NCBI RefSeq assembly: GCF_051401765.1
Contig: NW_027480440.1
Span: forward strand, 1,302,001 to 1,366,000
Direction of reading: 5' to 3'
Source of the DNA: Calliopsis andreniformis
Taxonomy: Eukaryota > Arthropoda > Insecta > Hymenoptera > Andrenidae
Length of the DNA: 64,000 nt
Positions within the stretch are counted from its first letter, which is position 1. The number at the start of each line of letters is the position of its first letter. The position numbers were made by a program, and so were the translations under genes. Below the pieces are notes generated by a model. That model did no database searches. It was not told where the DNA came from and was given only the letters and a program-made list of their open reading frames with translations. Shown here one piece after another: positions 49,501 to 60,088 of this stretch.

Positions 49501-52500
49501 TCAAACCTCAATCCTCAATCCTCAATCTTCAATCCTCAATACTCAACCTTCAATCCTCAATCCTCAATCCCCAATCCTCAATCCTAAATCCTCAATCGTC
49601 AGTCTTCAATCCTCAATACACAATCTGCAATCCTCAGACCTCAACCCTCAACCCTCAATCCTCATTCTTCAATCCTCAATACCCAATCCTCAATCTTCAA
49701 CCCTCAATCCTCAATCCTGAATTCTCAATCCTCAATCCTCAGTCCTCAGTCCTCAAACCTCAATCCTCAACCCTCAGCCATCATCCTCAATCCTCAATCC
49801 TCGTTCCTCAATCCTCAATCCTCAATCCTCAATCCTCAATAGTCAATCTCCAATCCTAGATCCTCAATCCCCAATCATCAATCCTTAATCCTCAATCTCC
49901 AATCCTCAATCCTCAATCCTCAATCTTCAATACTCAATCCTCAATCCTCAATCCTCAATCCTCAATCCTCAATACTCAATCTTCAATCCTCAATCCTCAA
50001 TCCTCAATCCTCAACCCTCAGCCCTCATCTTCACTCCTCAATCCTGAATCCTCAATCCTCAATCTTCAATCCTCAATACTCAGTCTTCAATCCTCAATCC
50101 TCAATCCTCAATCGTCAGTCCTCAATCCGCAATCATCAATCCTCAATCTTGAATACTCATTCCTCAATCCTCAATCCTCAATCCTCAATCCTCAATCTTC
50201 AATCCTCAACACTCAAACCTCAATCTTCAATCCTCAATCCTCAATCCTCAATCCTCAATCCTCAATCTTCAATCCTCAACACTCAAACCTCAATCTTCAA
50301 TCCTCAATCCTCAATCCTCAATCCTCAATTCTCAATCCTCAACCCTCAGTCCCCGTCCTCAATCCTCATCCCTCAATCCTCAATCCTCAATCCTCAATCC
50401 TCAATCCTCAATCCTCAATGATGAATACTCAATCTTCAATCCTCAATCCTCAATCCCTGATCGTCAATCCTCAGTCCTCAATCTTCAATCCTCAATCTCC
50501 TATCCTCAATCCTCAAGCGTCAATCCTCAATCCTCAATCCTCAACCCTCAATCCCCAGTCCTCAATCTTCAATCCTCAATCCTCAATCCTCAATCCTCAA
50601 TTCTCAATCCTCAACCCTCAGTCCCCGTCCTCAATCCTCATCCCTCAATCCTCAATCCTCAATCCTCAATCCTCAATGATGAATACTCAATCTTCAATCC
50701 TTAATCCTCAATCCCTGATCGTCAATCCTCAGTCCTCAATCTTCAATCCTCAATCTCCTATCCTCAATCCTCAAGCGTCAATCCTCAATCCTCAATCCTC
50801 AACCCTCAATCCCCAGTCCTCAAACCTCAGTCCTGAAACCTCAATCCTGAATTCTCAATTTTCAGCCCTCAGTTCTCTGCAATCAATTGTCAATCATCAA
50901 TCCTCAATAGAATATCCTTAATTCACAGTTCTCAATACTCAATCCTCACTCTTCAATCTTCAAATATCAATCCACAAACATCAATTCTCAGCCCTCGACA
51001 CTCAACACTCAGTCCTCAATCTTCAATCCTCAAACCTCAATCCTGAGTATTCAATCCTGAATACTCAATCTTCAATCCACAATCCTCAATACTCAATCCT
51101 CAATCGTCAATCCTCACTACTCAATCCTCACTCTTCAATCCTCAATACTCAATCTTCAATCCTCAATCCTCAATCCTCAATCCTCAGTCCTCAATCCTCA
51201 ATATTCAACAAACAACCCTCAACCATCAATCCTCATTACTCAACCATCAATCCTCAATTTTCAGTACTCAATAGAATATCCTGAATTCTCAGTTTTCAAT
51301 ACTCAATCCTCAATCTTCAATCTTCAAGTCTCCATCCACAAACATCAATTCTCATCACTCAACCCTGAACACTCAGTCCTGAATCTTCAATGCTCAATCC
51401 TCAATCCTCAATCTTCAATCCTCAGTACTCAATCTTCAATCCTCAATCCTCAATCCTCAATCCTCAATCCTCAATCCTCAGTCATGAATGCTCAATCTTC
51501 AATACTCAATCCTCAATCCTCAATCCTCAATCCTCAATCTTCAATCCTCAATCCTCATTCCTCAGTCCTCAATCCTCAACGCTCAGTCCTCATCCTCAAT
51601 TCTCGATTCTCTATCCTCAGTCCTCAATTATCAATCTTCAAACCTCAATATTCAACACACAACACTCAGCCATCAATTCTCAATACTCAACCATCAATCC
51701 TCAAATCTCTATACTCAATAGAATATCCAGAATTCTAATGGTTCAATACTCAATCCACAATATTCAATAATCAAATCCCAATCCTCAAACATCAATTCTC
51801 AACACTCAATCTTCAACACTCAGTCCTCTCTCTTCAATCCTCCATCCTCAATCCTCTATCCTCAAGCGTCAATCCTGAATCCTCAATCCTCATCCCTCAA
51901 TCCTCAGAGCTCAAACCGCAATTCCGAATCCTCAATCCTGAATGCTCAATCTTCATCCCTCAATCCGCAACAATCAGTTGCCAATTCTCAATGCTCAATA
52001 GAATATCATCAATTCACAGTTTTCAATACTCAATCCCCAATCTTCAATCTTCAAATCTCAATCCACAAACATCAACTCTCATCACTCTACCCTCAACACT
52101 CAGTCCTCAATCTTCAATCCTCAATCCTCAATCCTCAAACTTCAATCCTCAATACTCAATCTTCGATCCTCAATCCTCAATTCTCAATCCTCAATCCTCA
52201 ATCCTCAATCGTCAATCCTCAATCCCCAATCCTCAATCTTCAGTCCTCAATCCTCAATCCTCAATCCCCAATCTTCAGTCCTCAATCCCCAATCCTCAAT
52301 CCTCAATCCTCAATCCTCAATCCTCAAACCTCAATATTCTACACACAACCCTCAACCATCAATCCTCAATACTCAACTATCAATCCTCAGTTTTCAATAC
52401 TCAATAGAATATCCTGAATTCTCAGGATTCTATACTCATTCCACAATACTCAGTCATCAAATCTCAATCCTCAATCATCAATCCTCAACACTCAATCCTC

Positions 52501-52513
52501 AAACATCTGTCCT

Positions 52514-52518
52514 CATTC
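52514..52518 (+). other. Target-site duplication, left, copy 2 (CATTC)
   Basis: CATTC directly before the LTR; its partner is at 60,084-60,088. Both flanks match those of copy 1 for kilobases, so this is an inherited, not an independent, target duplication. Confidence 0.94.
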
Positions 52519-53440
52519 TGTTTTTTAGCACAAATTTCACGGTAAACTTCACGTTATTTTAAATTGTAACGCGAGTTACCACCACCGTGAAGTTGCGTAA
52601 ATTCCTTCTTCCCGGTTAGGGTTAGAAGGATGTTAAATTGTTCCAACACGATTATTAGTTGCAAATGTATATAATTTCAATTCACTGGTTGTACAATTGG
52701 ATTTGTAGTTTTGTTTGGAAGGCTCCAAAGGCTTATTATACAGAATTTACTGAAACTGAAGCTGAGGACGTCTCGCGACTTCAACGATGTCGATTCAGAA
52801 AAAATGACCGAATAATAATTGAACGAATACTCTGAAGTATCCTTTTTGAATAACTTCGCCTTTCTCCTTCCATATCAAATCGTCAGCAAGAGCCGCAGAG
52901 CATATTCCAGCGAGGTAGGCCTTGACCTAAGTGACCAATTAGTAAACGTTTGGGGTTTATCTAATGGAAATATACTGAATTGTTCAGCAAATCAGCTCGC
53001 TGGACATTTCCCATGTAGGCTAGCCGAAAACCCAGCAGCTGTGGTGCACGCATGAGTCGTCAACGTTGACGACTTCAATTCTCATGTTTGAGCGTGCTTT
53101 TTGAGTATTTGATCAGAGCGAGCCGGAAATACCCCAGGCACGAGCCATGTTTGGCTCAGAAAACCCTACGATGGGTCATATCTTTGAGATATGTGGTCAT
53201 GGTGACCGGTGGTACCTAGGGTATGGTTACGTTAGATGGCTTGGAACCCCTGATGGGGTTCGACTCTGATCTTTTTGATTCGTGCACCACATGAGGTTAG
53301 CTTACGACATGGAGGAGAAAGTCATGTTAATATTCAGAGCCAATGTCGCCGAGAAGGTTTGAATGTTTATTCAAATCGGCTATAGATATGATTACTGTTT
53401 CTTAGTAATTTCGCGTCAGGTTGGTCGATATCGCGAAACA
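52519..53440 (-). repeat. 3' LTR of BEL/Pao copy 2
   Basis: 922 bp. It carries T at 52,739, matching the 3' LTR of copy 1 and not its own 5' LTR. The palindrome lies at 53,055-53,074. Confidence 0.96.
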
Positions 53441-53450
53441 TCCTCCCCCC
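53441..53450 (-). other. Polypurine tract, copy 2
   Basis: GGGGGGAGGA on the minus strand against the 3' LTR, as in copy 1. Confidence 0.88.
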
Positions 53451-53534
53451 GTTGAGAGGGCACCGATCAACTATTTATTCTGTAAATATAGATGTCTGAA
53501 TATGTGTACGGTTATATGTTTGTAATTTATATCG

Positions 53535-55313
53535 TTAATCGTTCTGCTCAGCCTCGTCTGCATGATTGGGCAGGGGTACCAGTCGTTTTACGCTTCGATC
53601 CAGTGTACTGGTGGCGGTTTTAACTGTGACAGCTCTAACGATGCCATCAGCACCTGGATAGACCTTGATGACTCTGCCAAGGGGCCAGTGTAGAGATGGA
53701 ACGTTGTCTTCCCTGAGCAGGACGATTGTGCCTTTCTTTATCGGATGAGTTCCTTTGGTCCATTTGCTGCGAGTGGTCAATTCATTCAGGTACTCTCGAT
53801 GCCATCTAGTCCAGAAGTGCTGCTTCACCTTCTGGATGTGTTGCCAGCTGGATAAACGATTTGCTGGAACGTCTCTGAAATCATGCTCACGCAGACTTGT
53901 TAATGAATCACCGATTAAGAAATGACCGGGAGTGAGGACCAGAAGGTCATTCGGAACAGAGGACATTGGGGTAAGCGGTCGAGAATTTAAAATGGCTTCA
54001 ATTTCAATTATCAAGGTATTGAAATTTTCGAATGTGAAAAGTTCCGCGCCTGCTACACGTTTTAAATGATATTTAAACGACTTTACTGCTGCTTCCCAAA
54101 GTCCTCCAAAATGAGGTGTCAATGGAGGAATGAAATTCCAATTGATGCAATGATCAGCGAGGAACGTAGTTAATTTTCTTTGATGATCGTCTGATTGTAG
54201 CAATGAACGCAGTTCACGCAATTCATTATTTGCCCCAATGAAGTTTGAACCATTGTCCGAATACAGGTTTGCACAAAACCCTCTTCTCGCGATGAACCGT
54301 TTAAGAGCGGCAATAAATGCCTCGGTGGATAAATCGCTGACAAGCTCCAAATGTACGGCCTTTACAGCAAGACAAACGAAAACTGCCACATATACCTTGA
54401 CCCGACTGCGGTTTCGGTGTTTTCGCTCCTTAATGTAGAATGGCCCGCAGTAGTCGACTCCCACGTGTGTGAATGGCCGAGATTCTGTGACTCTAGCTAC
54501 CGGTAGGTCACCCATAATATAATCCACGGGTGGCGGTTGAGCCCGGCAGCAGCGGATGCAATTCTTGATAACCTTCCACACCTGATTTCTGCCATCAATA
54601 GGCCAATACCGTCGTCTGATAGCATACAGGGTTGCCTGAGTACCTGCATGTAATTGCGCACGGTGCTCATTTTCGATAATGAGTGCGGTGGCTCGCGTTT
54701 TTGGAAGAATGATTGGATGCCGTTGATTGAATGGCATTAATGAATTTTTTAACCGGCCTTCGACTCGCAGAAGCCCATCGCGATCTATAAATGGATTTAG
54801 ACGTTGTATTCTGCCTTTTAAGGTATGGCCATTTCCTGTTGATAGATTCTTCACTTCTTCGGGAAAGTGAACTCGCTGTATTAGCTTGATCATAACATCA
54901 TGAGCATATTTCAACTCCGATGCTGTGAGCTCTTCTGTTGCCGTATTCTTTCGTTTCCATCGAAAGCAGCGTGCGACGATTCTAATTAATTTCCCCCATG
55001 AGGAGAATCGTTCAATAATTCCAATATCGGGAATGGTTGTTGTTAAACATATGATGGTTTTCTGTTCGGGAAGACTGGCTAAACACGGCATATTTCCGGA
55101 TGGCCAATGTGTTTCATCGTTATTTAACCATTTTGGTCCATGGTGCCATATCGATGGTCGCAAGAACTCTTCAGGTGATTGACCTCTGGAGATAAGGTCT
55201 GCTGGGTTGTCTGCAGTTGGAACGTGTCGCCAATTAGTGATGTTTGTTTTATTTTGTATCTCGGATACTCTGTTAGCTACAAAGGTTTTCAACAGATGTG
55301 GGGATGTCTGTAA
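53535..55313 (-). CDS. pol: pol, second part: integrase and C-terminal domain (copy 2)
   Basis: Identical in predicted protein to copy 1, with the H2C2 zinc site, Asp280/Asp346/Glu400 and the DUF5641-like tail all intact (numbering from TTG at 55,292). It is cut off from RT only by the TAG. No independent promoter or start context is evident, so it is probably not expressed on its own. Confidence 0.93.
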   Translation of the reverse strand, partial: LQTSPHLLKTFVANRVSEIQNKTNITNWRHVPTADNPADLISRGQSPEEFLRPSIWHHGPKWLNNDETHWPSGNMPCLASLPEQKTIICLTTTIPDIGIIERFSSWGKLIRIVARCFRWKRKNTATEELTASELKYAHDVMIKLIQRVHFPEEVKNLSTGNGHTLKGRIQRLNPFIDRDGLLRVEGRLKNSLMPFNQRHPIILPKTRATALIIENEHRAQLHAGTQATLYAIRRRYWPIDGRNQVWKVIKNCIRCCRAQPPPVDYIMGDLPVARVTESRPFTHVGVDYCGPFYIKERKHRNRSRVKVYVAVFVCLAVKAVHLELVSDLSTEAFIAALKRFIARRGFCANLYSDNGSNFIGANNELRELRSLLQSDDHQRKLTTFLADHCINWNFIPPLTPHFGGLWEAAVKSFKYHLKRVAGAELFTFENFNTLIIEIEAILNSRPLTPMSSVPNDLLVLTPGHFLIGDSLTSLREHDFRDVPANRLSSWQHIQKVKQHFWTRWHREYLNELTTRSKWTKGTHPIKKGTIVLLREDNVPSLHWPLGRVIKVYPGADGIVRAVTVKTATSTLDRSVKRLVPLPNHADEAEQND

Positions 55314-55316
55314 CTA
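55314..55316 (-). other. In-frame TAG within RNase H, copy 2
   Basis: Counterpart of 28,595-28,597. Being shared, it was present before the segmental duplication and perhaps already at insertion. Confidence 0.88.
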
Positions 55317-57440
55317 ATGTAGCACTATTGCGGAGTCAGTCCAATACACGGTACGGTTTACGTTGAACGGTAAAGCTTTCTGTGCTGTAGCGACCAATGA
55401 AGAAAGTATTAATGCTCCGCATAATTCCAGTCGCGGAATTGACTGAGTCTTCAGTGGAGTTACTTTTGATTTTGCGAATAGGAGTTCCACCTGGTAGCGA
55501 TCGTTTGCATCTCTTGATCGGATGTAGATACAAGCTCCGTATGCTCGTTCGCTGGCATCGCAGAAACTGTGTAGCTCGATATGTACAGAATCGTTGATGA
55601 TTGTCTTTCTGTTGAATGTGACATTGTTTAGGAGCGGCAACTGAGTACAATATTGCAACCATTCAGTATGTATGGTCATTGGCAACGACTCATCCCAGTC
55701 GATCTTCATAGCCCAGATCTTCTGTAGCAGAATCTTAGCTAGTATAATAACAGGTCCGAGGAGACCTAATGGATCGTAAATTCTAGCAATGACTGAACTA
55801 ATGGATCGCTTGGTGATGGACCTTGTTGATTGGATATCCTTCACGGAATATCGGATTTCGTCATCGGTGGATTCCCAAAAAACTCCCAAAGTCTTTATAG
55901 TAGACGACTCCCCCAGGTGAAGCGTCTTGTTAATGTGTTCTTCGGGTAATCCATGTAAGAGTGGTTTATGATTTGATGCCCACTGTCGTATGTGTAATCC
56001 CGCTGACTTCAATAGTTGGATCATCTGGTCGCGCAAGGCTAACGCTTCTCCAGTGGTTGATGCTCCTGTAATTAGATCGTCAACGTAAAAGTCTCGTTTC
56101 AGAATCTGAGCCGCGTTGGGAAATCGATGTCCTTCATCCTGGGCCAATTGTGAGAGACAGCGAATAGCCAAATATGGTGCTGCGGATAATCCAAAGGTGA
56201 CTGTATTTAATTCATAAGTTTTTAAATTTCCATTAGAATCGCGCCAAATGATCCTTTGGTATTTCCGATCTTCCGGACGAACAATAAATTGACGGTACAT
56301 TTTCTCAATGTCGCCGATCAATGCATAACGATGACCTCGAAATCTAAGCAGAATATGTAGTAAATCTTGTTGAATTTTGGGTCCGACGTGTAGAGTGTCG
56401 TTGAGTGAGATGCCTGTTGTTGTTGCTGCGGAACCATCAAATACAACCCGCAATTTCGTGGTGTCACTAGCAACCTTCGTGACTCCATGATGAGGTAAAT
56501 AGTACCCGTCACCTATCTCATCGATATCTTGCAGCTTCGACATGTGTCCTAAGTCCAAATATTCATTTAACACCGATTGATACTCCCGGCACTGATTTTG
56601 ATCGTTCTGAAGCTTCCGTTCCAATGACGTGAAACGTTTTAAGGCCCTTGATTTTGATTCTCCAAGTTGAGACAATTTGTCGTTGAATGGAAGTGCCACT
56701 ACGTATCTGCCGTCGGCATTCCTTCGTACGTTCCGTTGGAAATGCTCCTCACATCTCCGTTCGGCTTCTGAAAGACGTTGAATCTGGGGTCCGTCTTCTA
56801 ACTCCCAAAATCGCGCCAAATCGTCCTGTATAGTAGTGACCGTATGACAAGCAATGTCTCGCGTGGGTTTGGAAACTGGGGCACTCCCCCCGATAATCCA
56901 CCCCAATCTAGTTTTTTGCAAAAACAAGTCTGGACCGCAGGGAGGTGATAGATTTAATTGTCCGACGCTTAATAAGGACAGTGCCACTCCTGATCCTAAT
57001 AATAAGTCAATCGGTGCTGGTATGTGGAATGTTGGATCTGCCAATTGTAAGTTTTTCGGAATTTTTATCTGCGTGCGGTCAATGGGTTGGTCCGGAATCA
57101 AGGAGGATATGGCTGGTATTGTCAGAAACGTCAATGTCCGGTTATAATTGCTGGTTTTTGATTGTATTATTGTTGTTATTGTGTGTTTGGACATAGTCGT
57201 CATGGTGTTCAGGACTCCTATCGGGATTGAACAACTTCTTAAAGAAATGCCAAGTCGTTTGGCAAGAGCTTCAGTCATGAAATTCGTTGAGGCACAGGTA
57301 TCAATGAGTGTCCTACAAGGAACAGGTTGGCGATATTTGTTTAGAACGTAAATTTGAGCGGTCACTAGGATATCTTGCGTACGTGAATCGACAATAAATG
57401 CCTTATGAATTCCTCGTCGTGCTGACGATTCCAGTGCTAG
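55314..57440 (-). CDS. pol: pol, first part: aspartic protease, reverse transcriptase, RNase H (copy 2)
   Basis: Predicted protein identical to copy 1: protease with LIDTCAST, RT with YVDD, the YDPLGLLGP block, and RNase H with Asp603, Glu647 and Asp677 (numbered from the GTG at 57,365). It stops at the shared TAG 55,314-55,316 before the RNase H domain ends. With gag intact here, readthrough of UGA would give a gag-protease-RT fusion of about 1,170 residues lacking integrase. Confidence 0.93.
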   Translation of the reverse strand, partial: LALESSARRGIHKAFIVDSRTQDILVTAQIYVLNKYRQPVPCRTLIDTCASTNFMTEALAKRLGISLRSCSIPIGVLNTMTTMSKHTITTIIQSKTSNYNRTLTFLTIPAISSLIPDQPIDRTQIKIPKNLQLADPTFHIPAPIDLLLGSGVALSLLSVGQLNLSPPCGPDLFLQKTRLGWIIGGSAPVSKPTRDIACHTVTTIQDDLARFWELEDGPQIQRLSEAERRCEEHFQRNVRRNADGRYVVALPFNDKLSQLGESKSRALKRFTSLERKLQNDQNQCREYQSVLNEYLDLGHMSKLQDIDEIGDGYYLPHHGVTKVASDTTKLRVVFDGSAATTTGISLNDTLHVGPKIQQDLLHILLRFRGHRYALIGDIEKMYRQFIVRPEDRKYQRIIWRDSNGNLKTYELNTVTFGLSAAPYLAIRCLSQLAQDEGHRFPNAAQILKRDFYVDDLITGASTTGEALALRDQMIQLLKSAGLHIRQWASNHKPLLHGLPEEHINKTLHLGESSTIKTLGVFWESTDDEIRYSVKDIQSTRSITKRSISSVIARIYDPLGLLGPVIILAKILLQKIWAMKIDWDESLPMTIHTEWLQYCTQLPLLNNVTFNRKTIINDSVHIELHSFCDASERAYGACIYIRSRDANDRYQVELLFAKSKVTPLKTQSIPRLELCGALILSSLVATAQKALPFNVNRTVYWTDSAIVLH

Positions 57441-57443
57441 TCA
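57441..57443 (-). other. In-frame UGA-CUAG stop between gag and pol, copy 2
   Basis: Same context as copy 1. The downstream mini-hairpin is at 57,414-57,428. Presence in both copies means it predates the duplication; it does not by itself show selection. Confidence 0.6.
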
Positions 57444-58820
57444 ATCTGCTTGTCGTGGTGTTTCACTAGGATGAAAAGAATCTGTGGATCTTCGAGGTGT
57501 TGGTTCTTCATTTGTATTTGCTTGATGGAGTAGGGTATGGTGCTTCTTATGGCAGATGCGGCAGATACTGCTTGTACAATTGATTAAACTGTGACCATCC
57601 CTTAAACAATTCTGACATAGTGATGCTCTTTTTAACGCTGTGATCCTCTCTTGGACCGATAACCCATGAAATCGTTCGCAGGCCCAAATATAATGATCGC
57701 CCTTACAAATATGACATTGTTTATTTGATTTTGCTATATGTGGCCTCTCTTTTGCTCTACGATTATCATACGGGTGATGTGATCGTGCTGATAAAAACGC
57801 GTGGCCTCGCGATGGTCGGTGTTTGTGAATTCGAGACTTTCCTGAAGATCCAGCTTCTACTCGTTCGAATGAGGGAGGTGTTCTTGTGCTCGATGTGAGA
57901 GCACAATTTGCTCGCTTTTCTAAAAATTCTAATAACTCCGTATAAACTGGTACCTTCTTCTTATCCTTCAGAGTTAATTCCCAATGCCACACGGTGTTTG
58001 CATTTATTTTTGATATAATAATCGACAGCAGAAGGCTGTTCCACGAGGCTATATTTTCACCCAAGTTTATCAACGCGCGAAGGTGTTGATTCACCGTGTC
58101 TACTAAGTCGCCTAATGCTTCCGGTGTATCCTTGGTGAGTTTTGGAATATCTCGTAATGCGTCGCAGTGTCCTAAAATAATACGGCGCGGACAATCGAAT
58201 TTTTCAGGTAACAATTCGATAGCGTCACTGTAATTCGCATCGGTAGTACTCAAAGCCTGAATGCAAGCCGCGGCCTTGCCGGTTAAGGTTGATCGCAAGT
58301 ATTGTAATTTTTGTACAGGTGTTAAATCTTCGTTACGGTCAATCATTGACGAGAAGAGATCGTAGAATGATGACAATCCTTCAATTGTTCCGTCGAACGT
58401 CGGCAAACGCATTTCCGGTAATTTAATGGCCATTGGTGCCGGTGTAGTCGATGCCGGTGAAGGATTGGTACCAGATGTTGTGGCACTCGTTGACTGCTCA
58501 TTATGTAACAACCGATTTGCCCTAGCTACTGCGGCGTAATAGTTATTTTGGATTTCATATCGACGTGCCTCTTCAGATTCGTCTAGTTCTTCGATGCTGA
58601 ATTGAATATCGTCGAATTTCTTCCATGTCTCATTCAGGCCGTTCAAATGCATTTGCAATAAAAAGGTATCGCGTGAATCTGAATCCTCATAGTAATCGAG
58701 GAAGGTCGATAATGATGAAGTCTGCCCGAGGATGTGACCACGTTTTCGTCGCAAGGTACCGATATTCGGCCCTCGTGTAGCGGTTTGCGCTTGACTTGAA
58801 CTTGCGGAAGTGTTCGGCAT
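57441..58820 (-). CDS. gag: gag, BEL/Pao copy 2 (uninterrupted)
   Basis: 459-residue capsid/nucleocapsid polyprotein with ATG at 58,820. The N-terminus is Ser/Thr-rich and basic (1-35), followed by an acidic helical stretch (40-105) and a Ser/Thr/Pro linker (109-130). Next is the DUF1759-like core from KLPEMRLPTFDG (133) to about 300, then a basic Arg/His-rich region (310-365). Three zinc-knuckle motifs follow: C369-X2-C-X3-H-X4-C, C402-X2-C-X4-H-X4-C, and C420-X2-C-X4-H-X4-H. It would assemble particles and package RNA. It ends in the UGA-CUAG context from which pol continues in frame. This is the only complete element gene product encoded in the window. Confidence 0.95.
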   Translation of the reverse strand: MPNTSASSSQAQTATRGPNIGTLRRKRGHILGQTSSLSTFLDYYEDSDSRDTFLLQMHLNGLNETWKKFDDIQFSIEELDESEEARRYEIQNNYYAAVARANRLLHNEQSTSATTSGTNPSPASTTPAPMAIKLPEMRLPTFDGTIEGLSSFYDLFSSMIDRNEDLTPVQKLQYLRSTLTGKAAACIQALSTTDANYSDAIELLPEKFDCPRRIILGHCDALRDIPKLTKDTPEALGDLVDTVNQHLRALINLGENIASWNSLLLSIIISKINANTVWHWELTLKDKKKVPVYTELLEFLEKRANCALTSSTRTPPSFERVEAGSSGKSRIHKHRPSRGHAFLSARSHHPYDNRRAKERPHIAKSNKQCHICKGDHYIWACERFHGLSVQERITALKRASLCQNCLRDGHSLINCTSSICRICHKKHHTLLHQANTNEEPTPRRSTDSFHPSETPRQAD

Positions 58821-59140
58821 TGTGATTTGAATGAGACGAGAAAAGGAGGATAATATAAAGTAACGATCCTACCTTGTCGTTGTCAAGTTGATGATAATGT
58901 TGTAGTTTGAACGGTATCTAAGTCCTCTGTTCTCCTTGTAACCGTTGGATCGAGACCACCCTTGTAGTAGAATGTCCGACGAAATAAGTTGTAAATGACT
59001 CCTACTGGTACTGGATGAGCTGTGATCCGTGTACTATCACCCACTAAGATTCAGTGTTTATTGTCCACACTGTAATATTCAGTCTAGTTTATGGCACTAA
59101 TTTGCACCTAACTTCGTTTCTAATGCACTGCACTGCACTG
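58821..59140 (-). other. Untranslated leader of BEL/Pao copy 2
   Basis: About 320 bp between primer site and gag ATG. I saw no difference from copy 1 and nothing further recognisable. Confidence 0.68.
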
Positions 59141-59142
59141 AA

Positions 59143-59160
59143 ATCCGGCTCGAAGGACCA
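59143..59160 (-). other. Primer-binding site, tRNA-Tyr type, copy 2
   Basis: TGGTCCTTCGAGCCGGAT on the minus strand, one base from the 5' LTR, as in copy 1. Confidence 0.85.
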
Positions 59161-59161
59161 A

Positions 59162-60083
59162 TGTTTTTTAGCACAAATTTCACGGTAAACTTCACGTTAT
59201 TTTAAATTGTAACGCGAGTTACCACCACCGTGAAGTTGCGTAAATTCCTTCTTCCCGGTTAGGGTTAGAAGGATGTTAAATTGTTCCAACACGATTATTA
59301 GTTGCAAATGTATATAATTTCAATTCACTGGTTGTACAATTGGATTTGTAGTTTTGTTTGGAAGGCTCCAAAGGCTTATTACACAGAATTTACTGAAACT
59401 GAAGCTGAGGACGTCTCGCGACTTCAACGATGTCGATTCAGAAAAAATGACCGAATAATAATTGAACGAATACTCTGAAGTATCCTTTTTGAATAACTTC
59501 GCCTTTCTCCTTCCATATCAAATCGTCAGCAAGAGCCGCAGAGCATATTCCAGCGAGGTAGGCCTTGACCTAAGTGACCAATTAGTAAACGTTTGGGGTT
59601 TATCTAATGGAAATATACTGAATTGTTCAGCAAATCAGCTCGCTGGACATTTCCCATGTAGGCTAGCCGAAAACCCAGCAGCTGTGGTGCACGCATGAGT
59701 CGTCAACGTTGACGACTTCAATTCTCATGTTTGAGCGTGCTTTTTGAGTATTTGATCAGAGCGAGCCGGAAATACCCCAGGCACGAGCCATGTTTGGCTC
59801 AGAAAACCCTACGATGGGTCATATCTTTGAGATATGTGGTCATGGTGACCGGTGGTACCTAGGGTATGGTTACGTTAGATGGCTTGGAACCCCTGATGGG
59901 GTTCGACTCTGATCTTTTTGATTCGTGCACCACATGAGGTTAGCTTACGACATGGAGGAGAAAGTCATGTTAATATTCAGAGCCAATGTCGCCGAGAAGG
60001 TTTGAATGTTTATTCAAATCGGCTATAGATATGATTACTGTTTCTTAGTAATTTCGCGTCAGGTTGGTCGATATCGCGAAACA
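59162..60083 (-). repeat. 5' LTR of BEL/Pao copy 2
   Basis: 922 bp with TG...CA ends. It carries C at 59,382, as in the 5' LTR of copy 1. This shows that the LTR polymorphism was carried along in the duplication. A 20-bp palindrome lies at 59,698-59,717. Confidence 0.96.
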
Positions 60084-60088
60084 CATTC
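60084..60088 (+). other. Target-site duplication, right, copy 2 (CATTC)
   Basis: Right-hand partner of 52,514-52,518. The empty form of the site can be read at 42,330-42,334, 46,238-46,242 and 61,421-61,425. Confidence 0.94.

Larger units (their letters stand above)
33365..52518. repeat. Heptanucleotide satellite array, middle segment between the two retrotransposons
   Basis: This is the same TCAATCC satellite as on the left, without a gene. It begins with the right-hand CATTC target duplication of element copy 1 and ends with the left-hand CATTC of copy 2. It holds the junction of the 23-kb tandem duplication near 35.89 kb and the extra 3.9-kb tandem duplication at about 38.7-46.5 kb. Most of it, about 35.9-52.5 kb, is a near-identical second copy of 12.8-25.8 kb. 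The long + strand open frames are heptapeptide by-products. Confidence 0.97.
52519..60083 (-). mobile_element. BEL/Pao LTR retrotransposon, copy 2
   Basis: 7,565 bp, the same element as copy 1 at a constant 26,719-bp offset. It has the same CATTC flanks and the same 5'/3' LTR difference. It arose by segmental duplication, not by a second integration. It keeps the UGA at the gag/pol border and the TAG in RNase H but has an uninterrupted gag. All other predicted protein sequence equals copy 1. Confidence 0.97.

Noticed and set aside
52519..60083. Two independent BEL/Pao insertions at the same sequence
   Set aside because: The target duplications, LTR polymorphism, stops and several kilobases of flank are shared at a fixed offset, so duplication is the simpler explanation.
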